From Catellatospora paridis (lineage in GTDB: Bacteria; Actinomycetota; Actinomycetes; Mycobacteriales; Micromonosporaceae), in the NCBI RefSeq assembly GCF_009720365.1, contig NZ_ML769313.1, positions 668,591-732,590 on the forward strand: a DNA stretch of 64,000 nucleotides, read 5' to 3'. Made by a program: the position numbers and the translations under genes. Shown here one piece after another: positions 28,546 through 38,000 of the stretch. The notes below the pieces were generated by a model. It saw only the letters and a list, made by a program, of their open reading frames with translations, did not search any database and was not told where the DNA came from. Numbering within the stretch: position 1 is the stretch's first letter; the number at the start of each line of letters is the position of its first letter.

Positions 28546-29670
28546 TTAGAAGCGGCGCCAGAAGTAGTTCCAGCGGGCGAAGATGACGGGGTGGGTCGGG
28601 TCTGTGCCGGATGGCCACAGGTTGCCGCCGCGCAGCCAGCCGAACCGTTTCTGGAAGTACGCCGAGGAGCCTGCCATGTTGGCGTTGTAGAAGGCGGGCG
28701 TGATCTCATCGGCCCGGCCGCCGTTGGCCGGGAGCGCCTCGGTGTCGATGCCGACGGTCGTCGTCCGGCTGCCGCAGGTCGCCCCCCATTGGGGGTGTTT
28801 GCCCTCGTCGGGGATCAGGTCGGTGCCGTGGACGGCCTCGTGGATGGCCCGGTGGTCGTGGTGGCTGTAGTCGGTGCACGCCGTGTAGTGCTGTCCGAGG
28901 TTGGAGAAGCCCGCTGCGACCACGCCGTACTCGGTCGTCAGCGGCAGCTTCTCGGCCCGATTGGCGCGGACGTACTCGAACGCCCAGATGACCTCGGCAT
29001 TGGTGAGGTTGCCGTCGCCGAGATCGAATTCGACTCGCGCGGACGTCTCGCCGACCCACCAGGTGACCTGGCGGGCCTGCGACGGGTCGCCCGTTGTGGA
29101 GAAGTTGTCGGGAATCGGCCTGCCCACGTTGGGATTGGCGCCCGCGCAGGAGCCGCTGCCCCAGGTCGGGGCGCAACCGCCCATCCCCGACGGGGTGGGT
29201 GCGCCGGTGTCGATGCCGCCGGCCGGCGCCTCGACGGTCTCCGGAACCATGAGGTAGCCGGAGGTGTGGCCGGCGGCGCGAGAGTAGTCGTTCAGATTGG
29301 AGTCGGCGTCCGACTGATCGTCGAACCAGTTGTTCAGACTGGCCATTCGAGCGGCTTTGCAGTCTTCCGCGATGGCCCGGTCGTAGGTTCCCCAGTTCGC
29401 GATGGTGATGGGGGTTGCGTACGTGCCCTTGCAGTAGCCGGTCGACTCGCCCTTGGTGAGGGTGATGAAGACCGGATAGTTGGCGGTCGAGTTCTGCACC
29501 AGTGACCAGGCCATGAAGACGTCGTCCGGGTGCGGGCTGAGGAAGTACTGCAGTTGCGTCTTGGTGGTCGTCACCGCCGCCGCGGGCTCGGCCGGTGTGA
29601 CTGACACGGCCAGGGCGGAAACGGCCGACACCACCAGACTCAGATAGATCCTGCGCTTGTGCAAGGCCAC
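28546..29670 (-). CDS. Secreted PIG-L family deacetylase-like protein
   Basis: This 374-residue protein starts at GTG 29670 after GGGAAG. It has a Sec signal peptide ending PAAA. The mature N-terminus QYFLSPHPDDVFMAWSL contains the PIG-L metal and catalytic motif HPDD. The later CTDYSHHDHRAIHEAVHG supplies the HxxH-type metal ligands. PIG-L enzymes remove acetyl groups from N-acetylglucosamine moieties; a secreted form would act on extracellular glycans or glycosides. It follows the second CUT1 importer by 70 bases on the same strand and may be the last gene of that operon. Confidence 0.88.
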   Translation of the reverse strand: MALHKRRIYLSLVVSAVSALAVSVTPAEPAAAVTTTKTQLQYFLSPHPDDVFMAWSLVQNSTANYPVFITLTKGESTGYCKGTYATPITIANWGTYDRAIAEDCKAARMASLNNWFDDQSDADSNLNDYSRAAGHTSGYLMVPETVEAPAGGIDTGAPTPSGMGGCAPTWGSGSCAGANPNVGRPIPDNFSTTGDPSQARQVTWWVGETSARVEFDLGDGNLTNAEVIWAFEYVRANRAEKLPLTTEYGVVAAGFSNLGQHYTACTDYSHHDHRAIHEAVHGTDLIPDEGKHPQWGATCGSRTTTVGIDTEALPANGGRADEITPAFYNANMAGSSAYFQKRFGWLRGGNLWPSGTDPTHPVIFARWNYFWRRF

Positions 29671-29740
29671 GTGCTTCCCATCGATGGAGCCGAAGTTGAT
29701 CAGCGAATCCTAGGGCAGCCAGGATGGATCCACGGCCCCG

Positions 29741-30568
29741 TCAGCCTTTGACTCCGGTGAGGGTGACGCCCTGGACGAAAGCCTTCTGGGCGAAGAAGAA
29801 CAGGACCACGACCGGGATCATCGTGAGCATGGTGGCGGCGCTGACCAGGTGCCATTCCACGTGGTGCATGCTGCGGAAGCTGGCCAGGCCCAGGGAGACG
29901 GTCCAGTTCTGCTCGTTCTCGCTGGTGTAGAGCAGGGGCCCGTAGTAGTCGTTCCAGGCGTAGAAGAACTGGAACATGGCGGCGGCGGCGATGCCGGGGC
30001 GGGCCATCGGCAGGACGACCTTGAGCAGGGTGCGCCACTCGCCCGCGCCGTCGACGCGGGCCGCGTCCAGGTATTCGTCGGGGATGGTGACGAGGAACTG
30101 GCGCAGCAGGAAGATGGAGAACGCGTCACCGGCCAGCATGGGCAGGATCAGCGGCCACAGTGACCCGGTCAACCCGGCGTCGGCCCAGAACAGGTACAGC
30201 GGCACGGTGGTGACCTGCGGCGGCAGCATCATCATGCAGACGATCGCGACCATGGTGACCGACCGGCCGCGCCAGCGCAGCTTCGCCAGCCCGTACGCGG
30301 CGGGCACGCTGGCCAGCAGCATGAAGCCGGTGGCCAGTGCCGCGTACAGCAGCGTGTTGACCAGGTAGCGCAGCAGCGGGGCCTTGGCGAACGCCTCGGC
30401 GTAGTTCTCCGGGTGCCACGAGGTCGGCCACAGCTGCGAGGTCAGCGTCTGGTCGCTGGTCATGAACGAGGTGAGCCCGAGGAACACCACCGGGGCCAGG
30501 AACATCACCGACAGCGCGATCGCCACCGCGTGCCGGGCGACGAAGAGCAGCACGGTCCGTCGCGTCAT
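29741..30568 (-). CDS. CUT1 sugar ABC transporter permease (second subunit)
   Basis: The start ATG 30568 overlaps the upstream stop (ATGA), giving 275 residues. There are six hydrophobic segments, the EAA-type loop LDAARVDGAGEWRTLLKVVLPMARP, the FYAWNDYYGPLLY segment and the characteristic ending KAFVQGVTLTGVKG. It forms the channel with the gene at 30565. The ATPase is not encoded nearby. Confidence 0.94.
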   Translation of the reverse strand: MTRRTVLLFVARHAVAIALSVMFLAPVVFLGLTSFMTSDQTLTSQLWPTSWHPENYAEAFAKAPLLRYLVNTLLYAALATGFMLLASVPAAYGLAKLRWRGRSVTMVAIVCMMMLPPQVTTVPLYLFWADAGLTGSLWPLILPMLAGDAFSIFLLRQFLVTIPDEYLDAARVDGAGEWRTLLKVVLPMARPGIAAAAMFQFFYAWNDYYGPLLYTSENEQNWTVSLGLASFRSMHHVEWHLVSAATMLTMIPVVVLFFFAQKAFVQGVTLTGVKG

Positions 30569-31533
30569 CGGGTGAACTCCTTGAACCGGCGCAGCAGCAG
30601 CACGGTCGCGGTCATCGAGACCACGAACAGCACCACGGCCAGCACGTTGGCGTATCCGAGCACGTGGTAGCGGAAGCCGACCACGTACAGCCACAGGGGA
30701 TAGGTGAACGTCGAGCCCTCGGGGTAGCCGAACGTGTCCGAGATGCCGCCGCCACCGGTGACCTGCCCGGAGGCGACGCTGGCGGCGACCGCGGCCTGGG
30801 TGAAGTACTGCAGCGTGCCGATGATCCCGGTGATCGCCGCGAATGCCAGCACCGGAGAGATGCTCGGCAGCGTCACGTACCGGAAGCGCTGCCAGCTGCC
30901 CGCGCCGTCCAGGGCGGCGGCCTCGTGCAGTTCGGCGGGCACGTCGAGCAGCGCCGCGATGAAGATCATCATGAGGTCGCCGATGCCCCACATGGCCAGC
31001 ACGACCAGCGACGGCTTGGCCCAGGCGGGGTCGTTGAACCACAGTGGAGGGTTGTCCACGCCGAGCGCCGACAGTGCCGTGTTCACCGGGCCGGTGCCGG
31101 GCTTGAGCAGCAGCACGAACGCCAGCGTCGCGGCGACCGGCGGGGCGAGCGCGGGCAGGTAGAACAGTGTGCGGTACACCCCGCGGGCGCGCTTGACCTG
31201 GTTGAGCAGCAGCGCGGTCAGCAGCGCCCCGAGCATGCGCGCGGGGACCATCACCACGACCAGCCACAGCGTGTTCTTGGCCGCCCGCACGACGTTGTCG
31301 TCCTCGAACAGGAAGCGCCAGTTGTCCAGCCCGACCCACTCCGGGGCCTGGATCAGGTTGAACCGGGTGAACGAGAAGTACACCGCCGACACCAGCGGGT
31401 AGACCAGGAACAGGGCGAGCCCGGCCAGGGTCGGCGCGACGAAGACATACGGCGTCAGCCGCCGCCGCAGCCGGGTGAGCCTGGGGGAGGGGGTGCGGGA
31501 CGTGCCCGCACCCCCGAGCAGCGGCAGCGACAT
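30565..31533 (-). CDS. CUT1 sugar ABC transporter permease (first subunit)
   Basis: This 322-residue membrane protein starts at ATG 31533 overlapping the binding-protein stop by four bases. It has the family start PYVFVAPTLAGLALFLVYPL, the EAA loop LHEAAALDGAGSWQRFRYVTLPSISP and six hydrophobic segments. The gene order binding protein, permease, permease with four-base overlaps shows a tight operon. Confidence 0.94.
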   Translation of the reverse strand: MSLPLLGGAGTSRTPSPRLTRLRRRLTPYVFVAPTLAGLALFLVYPLVSAVYFSFTRFNLIQAPEWVGLDNWRFLFEDDNVVRAAKNTLWLVVVMVPARMLGALLTALLLNQVKRARGVYRTLFYLPALAPPVAATLAFVLLLKPGTGPVNTALSALGVDNPPLWFNDPAWAKPSLVVLAMWGIGDLMMIFIAALLDVPAELHEAAALDGAGSWQRFRYVTLPSISPVLAFAAITGIIGTLQYFTQAAVAASVASGQVTGGGGISDTFGYPEGSTFTYPLWLYVVGFRYHVLGYANVLAVVLFVVSMTATVLLLRRFKEFTR

Positions 31534-32888
31534 CAGCCCGCCAGCTTGACGAGGTTGTTGATCTGCTGGTCCACCTTCGTCAACCCGCCGGCCAGGTCGG
31601 TCGTGGTCCCGGCCTGATAGGACTGCAGGAACCCGGACAGCTCCTCCTGGTATGCCGCCCCGATCGCGCTCGGCGGCGTGGTGACCGTGGCGGGGTGGGC
31701 GAAGATGTCCAGGAACACCTGGAACTCCGGGTCCACCACCAGCTCCTTGCTGGTCAGCGCGTCGGTGGTGCTGGGCACGTTGCGGATGCCGTTGCTCAGC
31801 TTCACGATGGCCTTGGTCTCGGTGGTCAGGAAGCGCACCAGGGCCCAGGCCGCCTCGTTGTTCTTCGCGGTGCGCGACACCCCGATCACGTTGCCGGTGA
31901 CGTAACCGCCGCCGTAGCGGGCCGGGTCGGCCACCGGCAGCGGCGCGACGCCGAACGACACGTCCTTGGCCTGGTCGCGCAGGAACGCCATGCGCCACTC
32001 GCCGTCCACGTTCATGGCGACCTTGCCCTTGTGGAAGGCGTTGTCGGCAGACCACTCGTCCCCCAGGCCGGCCCGGAACTTCTCGAGCTTGTCGTAGCCG
32101 TACCAGTCGACCAGGTCCTTCTGCCAGCGGATCAGCTCCTGCCACTTCGGGTCGCTGCCGATGGCCGAGGTGCCGTCGGCGTTGAGCCAGTTCGCGCCGA
32201 CCGTCGGGGCCAGGTGCGACGGGGAGTTCTCGTAGAAGCCGAAGGAGGGCAGGAAACCGGCGCGTTCGATGGTGCCGTCGGGTTTGCGTACCGTCAGCTT
32301 CTTGGCCAGCTCGGTCAGCTCGGCCAGGGTCTTCGGCGGCCCGGCGACGCCGGCCTCGGCGAAGATCTTCTTGTTGTAGTACAGGCCGTACACGTCGGCG
32401 AGGAACGGCATGGCGCACCGCTTGCCCCGGAACTCCGTGTAGGACCGGATCACCTCGGGGTAGCGCTTCAGGTCGATCCCGTCGCGCTGCAGGTACGGCG
32501 TCAGGTCGGTCCAGGCGCCGGAGGAGCAGAACTTGCCGACGATGTCGGTGGAGTAGCTCAGGCCGACGTCGGGTCCCTGGCCCGCGCCGATGGCCTGCAG
32601 CATCTTGGTGTCGTCCTGGCCGCCCTTCACGGTGACCTTCACCTTGGGGTGTTCGGCCTCGAAGTCCTCGACGATCTCGGCGATCGCGTTCGCCTCGCGG
32701 TCGGTGAAGAAGTGCCAGAGCTCGACCTCGCCCGACGCCTCGACGCCAGGACTGGCCAGCGGCGCGGCCTGCTCGCCCGGGGTGCAGGCGGCCGTGGCCA
32801 GCAGCCCCGCCGCCAGTGCTGTCACCAGCAACCGGGGTGCGCGCGGCCGCGCGCCGGTGGTGCGTCGGGATTCATCGGTGGTGAACAC
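31533..32888 (-). CDS. Sugar-binding lipoprotein of the second CUT1 importer
   Basis: I start this at GTG 32888, preceded by AAGGAG at seven bases, giving 451 residues. An Arg-rich N-region and hydrophobic stretch lead to lipobox ATAAC. The mature protein opens VELWHFFTDREANAIAEIVEDFEAEHP, typical of CUT1 binding proteins. It is divergent from the CBM2-GH5 endoglucanase, and both promoters contain the same operator-like sequence, so it probably imports beta-glucan or cello-oligosaccharides. The substrate is inferred from context only. Confidence 0.93.
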   Translation of the reverse strand: MFTTDESRRTTGARPRAPRLLVTALAAGLLATAACTPGEQAAPLASPGVEASGEVELWHFFTDREANAIAEIVEDFEAEHPKVKVTVKGGQDDTKMLQAIGAGQGPDVGLSYSTDIVGKFCSSGAWTDLTPYLQRDGIDLKRYPEVIRSYTEFRGKRCAMPFLADVYGLYYNKKIFAEAGVAGPPKTLAELTELAKKLTVRKPDGTIERAGFLPSFGFYENSPSHLAPTVGANWLNADGTSAIGSDPKWQELIRWQKDLVDWYGYDKLEKFRAGLGDEWSADNAFHKGKVAMNVDGEWRMAFLRDQAKDVSFGVAPLPVADPARYGGGYVTGNVIGVSRTAKNNEAAWALVRFLTTETKAIVKLSNGIRNVPSTTDALTSKELVVDPEFQVFLDIFAHPATVTTPPSAIGAAYQEELSGFLQSYQAGTTTDLAGGLTKVDQQINNLVKLAG

Positions 32889-32975
32889 GTAAAGGCTCCT
32901 TCGCTGTCGAATCGGCGCCGCGTCAGGGCATGTCACGGTGCCGGCGGCGCGACGGCCTCCCCGAAGACCGCAACA

Positions 32976-32996
32976 CTGTTAGGAAGACTGACTAAC
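32976..32996 (-). promoter_or_regulatory. Operator-like motif upstream of the CUT1 operon
   Basis: The core GTTAGGAAGACTGACTAAC (32978-32996) lies about 90 bases upstream of the binding-protein start. A copy in opposite orientation at 33202-33222 matches at 18 of 21 positions. The remaining intergenic sequence between 32889 and 33286 holds no open frame that I can support. Confidence 0.65.
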
Positions 32997-33201
32997 TATT
33001 GCGTCGAGGATCGAGTCTGCGGGCATCGCTGTCAACACCCCCCGGCAGGACCGGCACCTGCCTCAACCGCCCCGCCGTCCGATGTGGAGCGCGGTTGCGT
33101 GGCGTGGATCTGCTTGCGTGGCAGGTGAAGGTTGATTTAAGCGATCATTAAGTTCGCCCCGCCTTGACGCCGTCCCATTGATGAACTTAGGGTGATGGAT
33201 A

Positions 33202-33222
33202 GTAAGTTAATCTTCCTAACAG
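33202..33222 (+). promoter_or_regulatory. Operator-like motif upstream of the GH5 endoglucanase
   Basis: AGTTAATCTTCCTAAC lies within an AT-rich stretch 65-85 bases upstream of the endoglucanase start. It is the inverted counterpart of the motif at 32976. The neighbouring sequences at 33132-33210 are unusually AT-rich and probably contain the promoter. Confidence 0.65.
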
Positions 33223-33286
33223 ATGTCCGGGTCGGCTTTCGATGCCGCCCGCCACGTCCGCACACGACGCCCCCGTGGAGGCGCGC

Positions 33287-34759
33287 ATGTCACGAAAGCT
33301 GAGAAACGTCCTGGTCGCCGGTGCGGTGTCCGTGCTGGCCGCGGTGTCGCTGGCCGTCGCGGTCGGCTCCGCCAGTGCTGCCACCACGCCGACCGCCACG
33401 TTCACCAAGGTGTCCGAGTGGGGCTCCGGGTTCGAGGGCCGCTACACCGTCACCAACGGCGGCACCAGCACCATGAACTCCTGGCAGGTGTCGTTCACCC
33501 TGCCGGCCGGCACTGCCGTCAGCTCGCATTGGGACGCCGCCCGCTCGGGCAGCGGCCAGCAGGTGGTCTTCGCCAACCTGTCCTGGAACGGCACCATCGC
33601 CCCCGGCGCCTCGGTCGTCTTCGGCTTCATCGGCACGGGCTCCGGCAGCCCCACCGGCTGCCTGCTCAACGGCCAGCCGTGCGCCGGCGGCACCCAGCCC
33701 AGCCCGTCGGCCTCGACGCCGCGGCCGCCGTCGCCGTCCGCCTCGCCCTCGAAGCCGCCGTCGCCTTCCGCGGCACCGTCGACCCCGCCGTCGGCCAGCC
33801 CCAGCACCAGCCCGACCGCGAACCCCGGCACTCCCGTTGCCGCCAACGGCCAGCTGCGGGTGTGCGGGCGGCAGCTGTGCAACAAGAACGGCAAGGCGAT
33901 CCAGCTGCGCGGCATGAGCACGCACGGCATCCAGTGGTACGCCAGCTGCGCGACCGCCGGTTCGCTGGACGTGCTGGCGCAGGAGTGGAAGGCCGACGTG
34001 CTGCGCATCTCCATGTACATCCAGGAGGACGGCTACGAGACCGACCCGCGCCGCTTCACCGACCTGGTGCACAACTACATCGAGCTGGCCACGGCCCGCG
34101 GCATGTACGCCATCGTGGACTGGCACATGCTCGACCCCGGTGACCCGAACTACAACCTGGCCCGCGCGAAGACCTTCTTCGCCGAGATCGCGCAGCGGCA
34201 CGCGAACAAGGTCAACGTGCTGTACGAGATCGCCAACGAGCCCAGCGAGGTCAGCTGGTCCGCCATCAAGAGCTACGCCGACCAGGTCATCCCCGTGATC
34301 CGCCAGCGCGACCCGGAGGCCGTGGTGCTCGTCGGCACGCCCGACTGGTCCTCGCTGTCGGTGTCCGGCGACGGCAACGGCGTCGCGACCATCACCGCCA
34401 ACCCGGTCACCGCCGGCAACCTGATGTACGTCTTCCACTTCTACGCCGCCTCGCACGGCAACGCGTACTACAACACCTTCGCCCAGGCCGTGGACACCCT
34501 GCCGATGTTCGTCACCGAGTTCGGCACCCAGCAGGCCACCGGCGACGGCCCGAACGACTTCACCAACGCCCAGCGCTACCTCGACCTGATGGCCGCCAAG
34601 AAGGTCAGCTGGACCAACTGGAACTTCTCCGACGACTTCCGCTCCGGCGCCGTCTTCACCACCGGCACCTGCGCCACCGGCCAATTCTCCGGCACCACCC
34701 GCCTCAAGCCCGCCGGCACCTGGATCCGCGACCGCATCCGCACCCCCGACGACTTCTGA
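33287..34759 (+). CDS. Secreted endoglucanase: CBM2 plus GH5
   Basis: ATG 33287 follows GTGGAGG and gives 490 residues; a longer frame from 33242 lacks a ribosome site. A Sec signal ends ASA. A CBM2 cellulose-binding module (about 33-145, with conserved W residues and SFTLPAG, LSWNGTIAPG) is joined by a Pro/Ser/Thr linker (about 145-185) to a GH5 catalytic domain. Acid/base Glu318 lies in YEIANEP and nucleophile Glu411 in FVTEFGT. GH5 enzymes of this form are beta-1,4-endoglucanases. The shared motif with the divergent importer suggests joint induction. Confidence 0.96.
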   Translation: MSRKLRNVLVAGAVSVLAAVSLAVAVGSASAATTPTATFTKVSEWGSGFEGRYTVTNGGTSTMNSWQVSFTLPAGTAVSSHWDAARSGSGQQVVFANLSWNGTIAPGASVVFGFIGTGSGSPTGCLLNGQPCAGGTQPSPSASTPRPPSPSASPSKPPSPSAAPSTPPSASPSTSPTANPGTPVAANGQLRVCGRQLCNKNGKAIQLRGMSTHGIQWYASCATAGSLDVLAQEWKADVLRISMYIQEDGYETDPRRFTDLVHNYIELATARGMYAIVDWHMLDPGDPNYNLARAKTFFAEIAQRHANKVNVLYEIANEPSEVSWSAIKSYADQVIPVIRQRDPEAVVLVGTPDWSSLSVSGDGNGVATITANPVTAGNLMYVFHFYAASHGNAYYNTFAQAVDTLPMFVTEFGTQQATGDGPNDFTNAQRYLDLMAAKKVSWTNWNFSDDFRSGAVFTTGTCATGQFSGTTRLKPAGTWIRDRIRTPDDF

Positions 34760-34777
34760 CCCGCACCCCCCACCCCT

Positions 34778-34842
34778 GCGTTGATCATGAATTTGTGGCA
34801 CGGCTCGACGGTGTGTCGGTGACACAACTTCATGATCGACGC
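34778..34842. repeat. REP-like palindrome, family C
   Basis: Arms 34778-34800 and 34820-34842, built around TTGATCATGAA-TTTGTG, pair over 23 bases with three mismatches. It lies 18 bases after the endoglucanase stop. Only one copy is seen in this window. Confidence 0.7.
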
Positions 34843-34977
34843 GGTGGTGGCCGCAGCCCGGGGCGCGGTGGTGGCTGACGAGCCGTCACCCGCTCCGGGC
34901 TCCTGGTTTGCTGGAACGGCAAGGTAGTTTGCGTGCGGTCGGGCGGCGGCGGCAGGGTGGCGGTGGAGGTGGTCGCC

Positions 34978-35652
34978 ATGACCGACGCGCACGCGCAGCA
35001 GGCAACCGAGACCCAGCAGGCAACCGAGATCATGTTCACGGCGGAGTTCTGGGACGAGCGATACGGCTCGACCGACCGGGTATGGAGCGGCAACCCGAAC
35101 CCGCATCTGGTCACCACCGTCGCCGGGCTCGCACCGGGTGACGCGCTCGACGTCGGCAGCGGCGAGGGCGCCGACGCCGTCTGGCTGGCGGCCCAGGGCT
35201 GGCAGGTGACCGGTGTCGACGTGTCCAAGGTGGCGCTCGGGCGCGCGGCCGCGCATGCCGCGGAGCGGGGCGAACGGGTTGCCGAGCGCATCACCTGGCA
35301 ACAGGTCGACGTGCTGTCCTGGGATCCCGCGCCCGCCCGGTACGACCTGGTGTCTGCGCAGTTCATGCACCTGCCCCGGCCCGCGCTGGAGGCGCTGCAC
35401 CGGCGGCTGGCCGCGGCGGTGCGTCCCGGCGGGACGCTGCTCATCGTCGGGCATCACCCCTCGGACCTGGAGACCACCCTCGGCCGTCCGCGGCTGCCGG
35501 AGCTGATGTTCACCGCGGAGCAGGTCGAGGCCACGCTGGACGAGCGCGACTGGGAGATCCGGGCCGAAACGCCCGCCCGCGAGGTCACCGACCCCGACGG
35601 GAACCCGGTCACCATTCACGACGCCGTCCTGATCGCAGTCCGGCGGAGCTGA
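34978..35652 (+). CDS. Class I SAM-dependent methyltransferase
   Basis: ATG 34978 follows GTGGAGG and gives 224 residues. The SAM-binding motif I is ALDVGSGEGADAVWLAAQGWQVTGVDVS, with motif post-II DVLSWD and LLIVGHHPSD later. The N-terminal FWDERYGSTDRVWSGNPNPHLV pattern is typical of small TehB-like methyltransferases. It is clearly paralogous to the gene at 52799-53428. The substrate is unknown. Confidence 0.92.
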   Translation: MTDAHAQQATETQQATEIMFTAEFWDERYGSTDRVWSGNPNPHLVTTVAGLAPGDALDVGSGEGADAVWLAAQGWQVTGVDVSKVALGRAAAHAAERGERVAERITWQQVDVLSWDPAPARYDLVSAQFMHLPRPALEALHRRLAAAVRPGGTLLIVGHHPSDLETTLGRPRLPELMFTAEQVEATLDERDWEIRAETPAREVTDPDGNPVTIHDAVLIAVRRS

Positions 35653-35748
35653 CGGGAGCGGGCGGCAGTCCGCCTCGCCGGACTGCGGCGGCCTGGCAGA
35701 GCGTCTTCCCAGGCGGCCCGCCGGCGCGCGACGGCTTCCGGCGCAGGG

Positions 35749-35792
35749 AATGACGAGGGGGTGCAGGCAAGAGCCTGCACCCCCTCGTCATT
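35749..35792. terminator. Bidirectional terminator hairpin
   Basis: A perfect 20-bp stem (35749-35768 with 35773-35792) and a four-base loop lie between two convergent genes. It ends 9 bases from the MMPL stop. Confidence 0.85.
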
Positions 35793-35801
35793 CGCCGTCG
35801 G

Positions 35802-38000
35802 TCAGACGCCGGCGGTCACCGGCTCGCGCACCGGCTCCTGCGCCTGGTGCAGCTTCTCGCCCTCCACGTCCACGTTGGGCAGGATGCGGTTCAGCCAGCG
35901 GGGCAGCCACCACGCCGCCCGGCCCAGCAGCGACATCAGTGCCGGCACGATGGTCATGCGGACCACGAACGCGTCCACCAGCACACCGAACGCCAGCGCG
36001 AAGCCGATCGACTGGATGAGCGTCTCACCGGAGAACACGAAGCCGCCGAAGACGCTGATCATGATGATGGCGGCGGCCGTGACCACCCGCGCGCCGTGCC
36101 GGAACCCGGTGACGACCGCATCCCGCGCCGTCGCGCCGTGCACGAAGTCCTCGCGCATCCGGGTCACCAGGAACACCTGGTAGTCCATGGCCAGGCCGAA
36201 CAGGATGCCGATCAGCAACACCGGCAGCATGCTCATGATCGGACCGGTCTCGTGCACGCCGAACACGTCGCCGAGCCAGCCCCACTGGAACACGGCCACC
36301 ACCGCGCCGAACGTCGCGGCGAGGCTGAGCAGGAAGCCCAGCGTCGCCTTCAGCGGCACCAGCACCGACCGGAACACGAGCAGCAGCAGCAGGAACGCCA
36401 GCCCGACCACGACCGCCAGGTACGGCAGCAGCGCCTCGTCCAGGCGCGTGGACACGTCGATGGCCAGCGCGGTGACGCCGGTGACCGCGATGGTCGCCCC
36501 GGTCCCGGCCGTGATGGCCGCCTTCCGCTCCCGGATGGTGTGCACGAGGTCGGCGGTGGCCACGTCGTTCGGGCCGGTCTTCGGGATGACGGCCAGCAGC
36601 GCGGTGCGCCCGTCGCCGCTCATCCCGTTGGGCGCCGCGTAGAGCACGTTGTCCATGCCGGACAGGCGGGTCACGAGCTGGCCGAGGGTGGCCTGCGGGT
36701 CCGCCCCGGCGGGCAGTTCGGCCACGACCACCAGCGGGCCGTTCAGGCCGGGCCCGAACCCGGTGCTGACGATGTCGTACGCCTTGCGCTGGGTGGTGTC
36801 GGTGGCCTGCATGCCGTCGTCGGGCAGGCCGAGGCGCAGGTCCGCGGCCGGGATCGCGAGCACGCCGAGCGCGGCGACGGCCACGATAAGCACGGGCACC
36901 CGGAACCGGACCACGAAGCGTGCCCAGCGCTCGCCCATCGGGACCGGGCCCGAGTCGGACTCCGGGTCGGGCGTGGCGTGGCCGAACAGGCGGCCCTTGA
37001 CCAGCCGGTCGCCGGTGAAGCCGAGCAGCGCGGGCAGCAGCGTGACCGCGACCAGCACGGCCACGGCGACGGTCGCCGCAGCGGACAGGCCCAGACCGGC
37101 CAGCAGCGGGACGCCGACGATCGCCAGCGCGGCCAGCGCGATGATCACGGTGAGCCCGGCGAAGACGACGGCCGAGCCGGCCGTGCCGACGGCGCGCCCG
37201 GCCGCCTCGGCGCCGTCCTTGCGTACCAGCAGCTCGTGCCGGAACCGGGAGACGATGAACAGGGCGTAGTCGATGCCGACGGCCAGGCCGAGCATCAGCG
37301 CCAGGATCAGGCTGTTGGAGTTGATGTCGGCGAACCGGGCCGCGATGGCGACTCCGGCCAGTCCGATGGCGATCCCGACGACCGCGGTGAGCAGCGGCAG
37401 CCCGGCGGAGACCAGCGAGCCCAGGGTGATGATGAGGACCAGGGCAGCCACGGCGATGCCGATGACCTCGACGACGCCCGTCTTCGGGTTGGCCCGCAGC
37501 GCGTCGCCGCCGATCTCCACGGTCAGGCCCGCGTCGCGGCCGAGGGCGGCGGCGTCCTGCAGCGCGTCACGGTCGGCATCGGTCAGTTCCATGCCCTGCA
37601 CGCCGTAGGTGACCTGAGCGAAGGCGTAGCGGCCGTCGGGGGAGATGGACTTCGCGGTGTACGGGTCGACGACCCGCGCGACCTGCGGCGCGCCGTTCAA
37701 TGCGCCCACCACCTGGCCGATGGCCGCCTGCACGCCGGGATCGGCGACGGTCTTGCCCTCGGGCGCCACGAACACGACCCGGGCGCCCGCCCCGCCGGCA
37801 TGCGCCTCGGGGAAGCGCTCGGTGAGCTGGTCGATGGCCCGCTGGGCCTCGGTGCCCGGGATGCTGAAATCGTTGGACATCTTGCCGGACATCGTCGCCG
37901 CGCCGGCCCCGGCGAGCGCGAGCAGCAGCACCCAGAGGCCGAGGACGATCCAGCGTCGGCGGTACGAGAACCGGCCGATCCGGTACAGGAATGTCGCCAC
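35802..38000 (-). CDS. MMPL/RND-family membrane transporter
   Basis: About 732 residues from GTG 38000, which has GGAG eight bases upstream; ATG 38036 is an in-frame alternative without a ribosome site. It has the MMPL plan: one N-terminal membrane helix, an extracellular domain (about 45-170), five or six helices including GIDYALFIVSRFRHELL, a second extracellular domain and a C-terminal helix bundle with AMDYQVFLVTRMREDFVHG. The two GxDY/AMDY-type motifs carry the proton-relay Asp residues. Such proteins export lipids or drugs. It is divergent from a TetR regulator, and an iterated site array lies between them. Confidence 0.94.
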   Translation of the reverse strand: MATFLYRIGRFSYRRRWIVLGLWVLLLALAGAGAATMSGKMSNDFSIPGTEAQRAIDQLTERFPEAHAGGAGARVVFVAPEGKTVADPGVQAAIGQVVGALNGAPQVARVVDPYTAKSISPDGRYAFAQVTYGVQGMELTDADRDALQDAAALGRDAGLTVEIGGDALRANPKTGVVEVIGIAVAALVLIITLGSLVSAGLPLLTAVVGIAIGLAGVAIAARFADINSNSLILALMLGLAVGIDYALFIVSRFRHELLVRKDGAEAAGRAVGTAGSAVVFAGLTVIIALAALAIVGVPLLAGLGLSAAATVAVAVLVAVTLLPALLGFTGDRLVKGRLFGHATPDPESDSGPVPMGERWARFVVRFRVPVLIVAVAALGVLAIPAADLRLGLPDDGMQATDTTQRKAYDIVSTGFGPGLNGPLVVVAELPAGADPQATLGQLVTRLSGMDNVLYAAPNGMSGDGRTALLAVIPKTGPNDVATADLVHTIRERKAAITAGTGATIAVTGVTALAIDVSTRLDEALLPYLAVVVGLAFLLLLLVFRSVLVPLKATLGFLLSLAATFGAVVAVFQWGWLGDVFGVHETGPIMSMLPVLLIGILFGLAMDYQVFLVTRMREDFVHGATARDAVVTGFRHGARVVTAAAIIMISVFGGFVFSGETLIQSIGFALAFGVLVDAFVVRMTIVPALMSLLGRAAWWLPRWLNRILPNVDVEGEKLHQAQEPVREPVTAGV

